A DNA stretch of 22,278 nucleotides from a virus, in IMG/VR virus record IMGVR_UViG_3300038361_000087, positions 1-22,278 of that record; one strand, given 5' to 3'. Under the pieces are notes generated by a model. The model was not told the DNA's origin. It ran no database searches and worked only from the letters and a program-made list of their open reading frames with translations. Shown here one piece after another: positions 21,445 to 22,278 of the stretch (the stretch's first letter is position 1; each line of letters starts with the position of its first letter). A program made the translations under genes and the position numbers.

Positions 21445-22278
21445 TTATCCTAATAATCACGAATCCAAGTTTACCCTATTGCCATGACCATCATCCATTT
21501 CCCACGATTCATTTTCGATTTCGTTTTCTTTATACATTGGTTGATAATCAATCATTTGCTTCATGAGATTCTTTTGAGCCAATACACCTTCAGTCCTTAA
21601 TCGGATTGCGGTATCCCTCACTCATAATGCAATTGCAAAACTCATTACCAAATCATCATTTGCTCCATAATCAGCCTGTGCCAATGATGGTCCATATACA
21701 AATGAAAATAATTCGTTAATGAGCCTGTTTGAATAAACTATTGCGGTTTTATCTCTAAAATATTCTACTAATTTTTCTACGATCAATGGTCTAGTTTTGC
21801 TGGTTGTAGTGAATCCAGCGACCATTTTTCGGTCATCTCTATAATACTTATTCGTCATTTGAGATTTTGTATCTACATATTTCATGTCACTAGTCGCATA
21901 AAATAAATTTTTGTAATCCCTATCAACCACTTGTTGAATTGACCCCCACCCAATGTTCGCATTTTCAATGATTAACAAGGCGTCATTGTATTCTGTAGCG
22001 GCATTTACCAATAAATCTCCAAATAACTTAGTATCAAGTTTACCCTGATATTCCGCCACCTGTTCCAAGTTATCAATATCAATTATGTGGAATGCTGAAT
22101 AATCTTTTCCATCACCTCGAGCCACATCGGCCGATACCACATAGGTTTTATCCTGTTCGGGATATTTCCATTTCCAGTAATTACCGTCAATGCCCTCTTT
22201 TGCAATAGGTTCTTTTTTCAGATTTTCCAAATACCATTGAATGATGGGACCTGGAACTACCGATTTACCAGAAGTGAT
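21445..22278 (-). CDS. 17: Terminase large subunit (T4 gp17-like), C-terminal part, two TGA codons
   Basis: The nuclease half of a T4-type large terminase; the N-terminal ATPase half lies beyond the right edge. Acidic active-site positions are visible in VSADVARGDGKDYSAFHIID (Asp 51 of the visible part), LLIIENANIGWG (Glu 105) and GANDDLVMSFAIAL (Asp 208/209). TGA at 21624-21622 falls in SFAIAL-TGA-VRDTAIRLR, where relatives have Trp, and a second TGA at 21459-21457 lies four codons before the TAA. Without read-through the conserved C-terminal segment would be lost. The enzyme packages and cuts the genome at the portal. The next gene is the portal; the sheath and tube genes that separate the two in T4 are absent here. 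Confidence 0.93.

Noticed and set aside
6143-21624. TGA codons as sequencing errors, decayed genes or G-to-A hypermutation
   Set aside because: No TAG or TAA breaks and no frameshifts accompany them, frames stay intact on both sides, the sites lie in essential genes, and TGG-to-TAG changes expected from hypermutation are not seen.
6143-21624. TGA read as glycine (as in Gracilibacteria/SR1) or as selenocysteine
   Set aside because: The capsid, portal and terminase contexts carry Trp in relatives, not Gly or Cys, and no consistent hairpin was noticed after the TGA codons. Alignment would settle it.
1-22278. tRNA genes, in particular a UGA-reading tRNA-Trp
   Set aside because: No cloverleaf-like segment was noticed by eye and there is almost no non-coding space; a covariance-model search of the whole genome would be decisive.

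Overview
The window is part of an AT-rich, T4-like myovirus genome. Every gene I can support is on the minus strand. Read in transcription order (high to low coordinates) it gives: large terminase C-terminus, portal, two conserved head-region proteins of unknown role, prohead protease (T4 gp21 type), a ~9.5 kb block of small genes, an acidic scaffold (gp22 position) and the major capsid protein (gp23 type) ending in a strong terminator. A GIY-YIG/P-loop fusion and an operon of small accessory genes follow. The host cannot be named from the sequence. The gene content (phage bS21, DUF3008-like protein, Hc1-like protein, gp22/gp23 types) resembles marine T4-like phages.

Two things stand out. First, TGA is read as a sense codon, almost certainly tryptophan. 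Thirteen in-frame TGA codons interrupt otherwise intact genes, including terminase, portal and major capsid protein, and sit where relatives carry Trp (for example K-TGA-EPTGLLEG in the capsid protein). All 38 complete genes end in TAA or TAG and none in TGA. Reading through TGA restores gene ends that meet the next start codon exactly as TAATG. By hand count all 13 TGA codons lie in the head-gene half (7568-22278 plus the capsid gene). The accessory operon at 35-4504 has about 27 Trp codons, all TGG.

Second, at least 13 genes between the prohead protease and the scaffold start with nearly the same 15 residues, MKKSELRQIIREEIQ, followed by a Leu/Ile-x-Glu site (LNE, LTE, INE, LQE) and then an unrelated, mostly unrecognised protein. 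Six further proteins carry a degenerate or internal version of the tag, or only the Leu/Ile-x-Glu sites. In T4 the gp21 protease cuts after Leu/Ile-x-Glu, and internal head proteins carry a short N-terminal capsid-targeting sequence that it removes. The major capsid protein here has the same kind of site (LIDE/A at residue 64). I infer a large capsid-loading cassette: tagged cargo is pulled into the prohead, trimmed by the protease encoded just upstream, and delivered with the DNA. One cargo has two membrane helices. A ribosomal protein bS21 gene and an Hc1 histone-like gene sit in the same block without the tag.

Layout: 35-3317, overlapping accessory genes (R2K ATP-grasp, zinc-ribbon-like proteins, DUF1152 protein, tiny ORFs); 3317-4504, GIY-YIG/NUMOD3/P-loop fusion; 4566-4595, terminator; 4622-7412, capsid protein and scaffold; 7568-17183, tagged block; 17186-19457, protease and two head-region genes; 19534-22278, portal and terminase (terminase continues past the right edge). 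I see no tRNA, CRISPR array, insertion sequence or intergenic stretch over 300 bases once TGA is read through.
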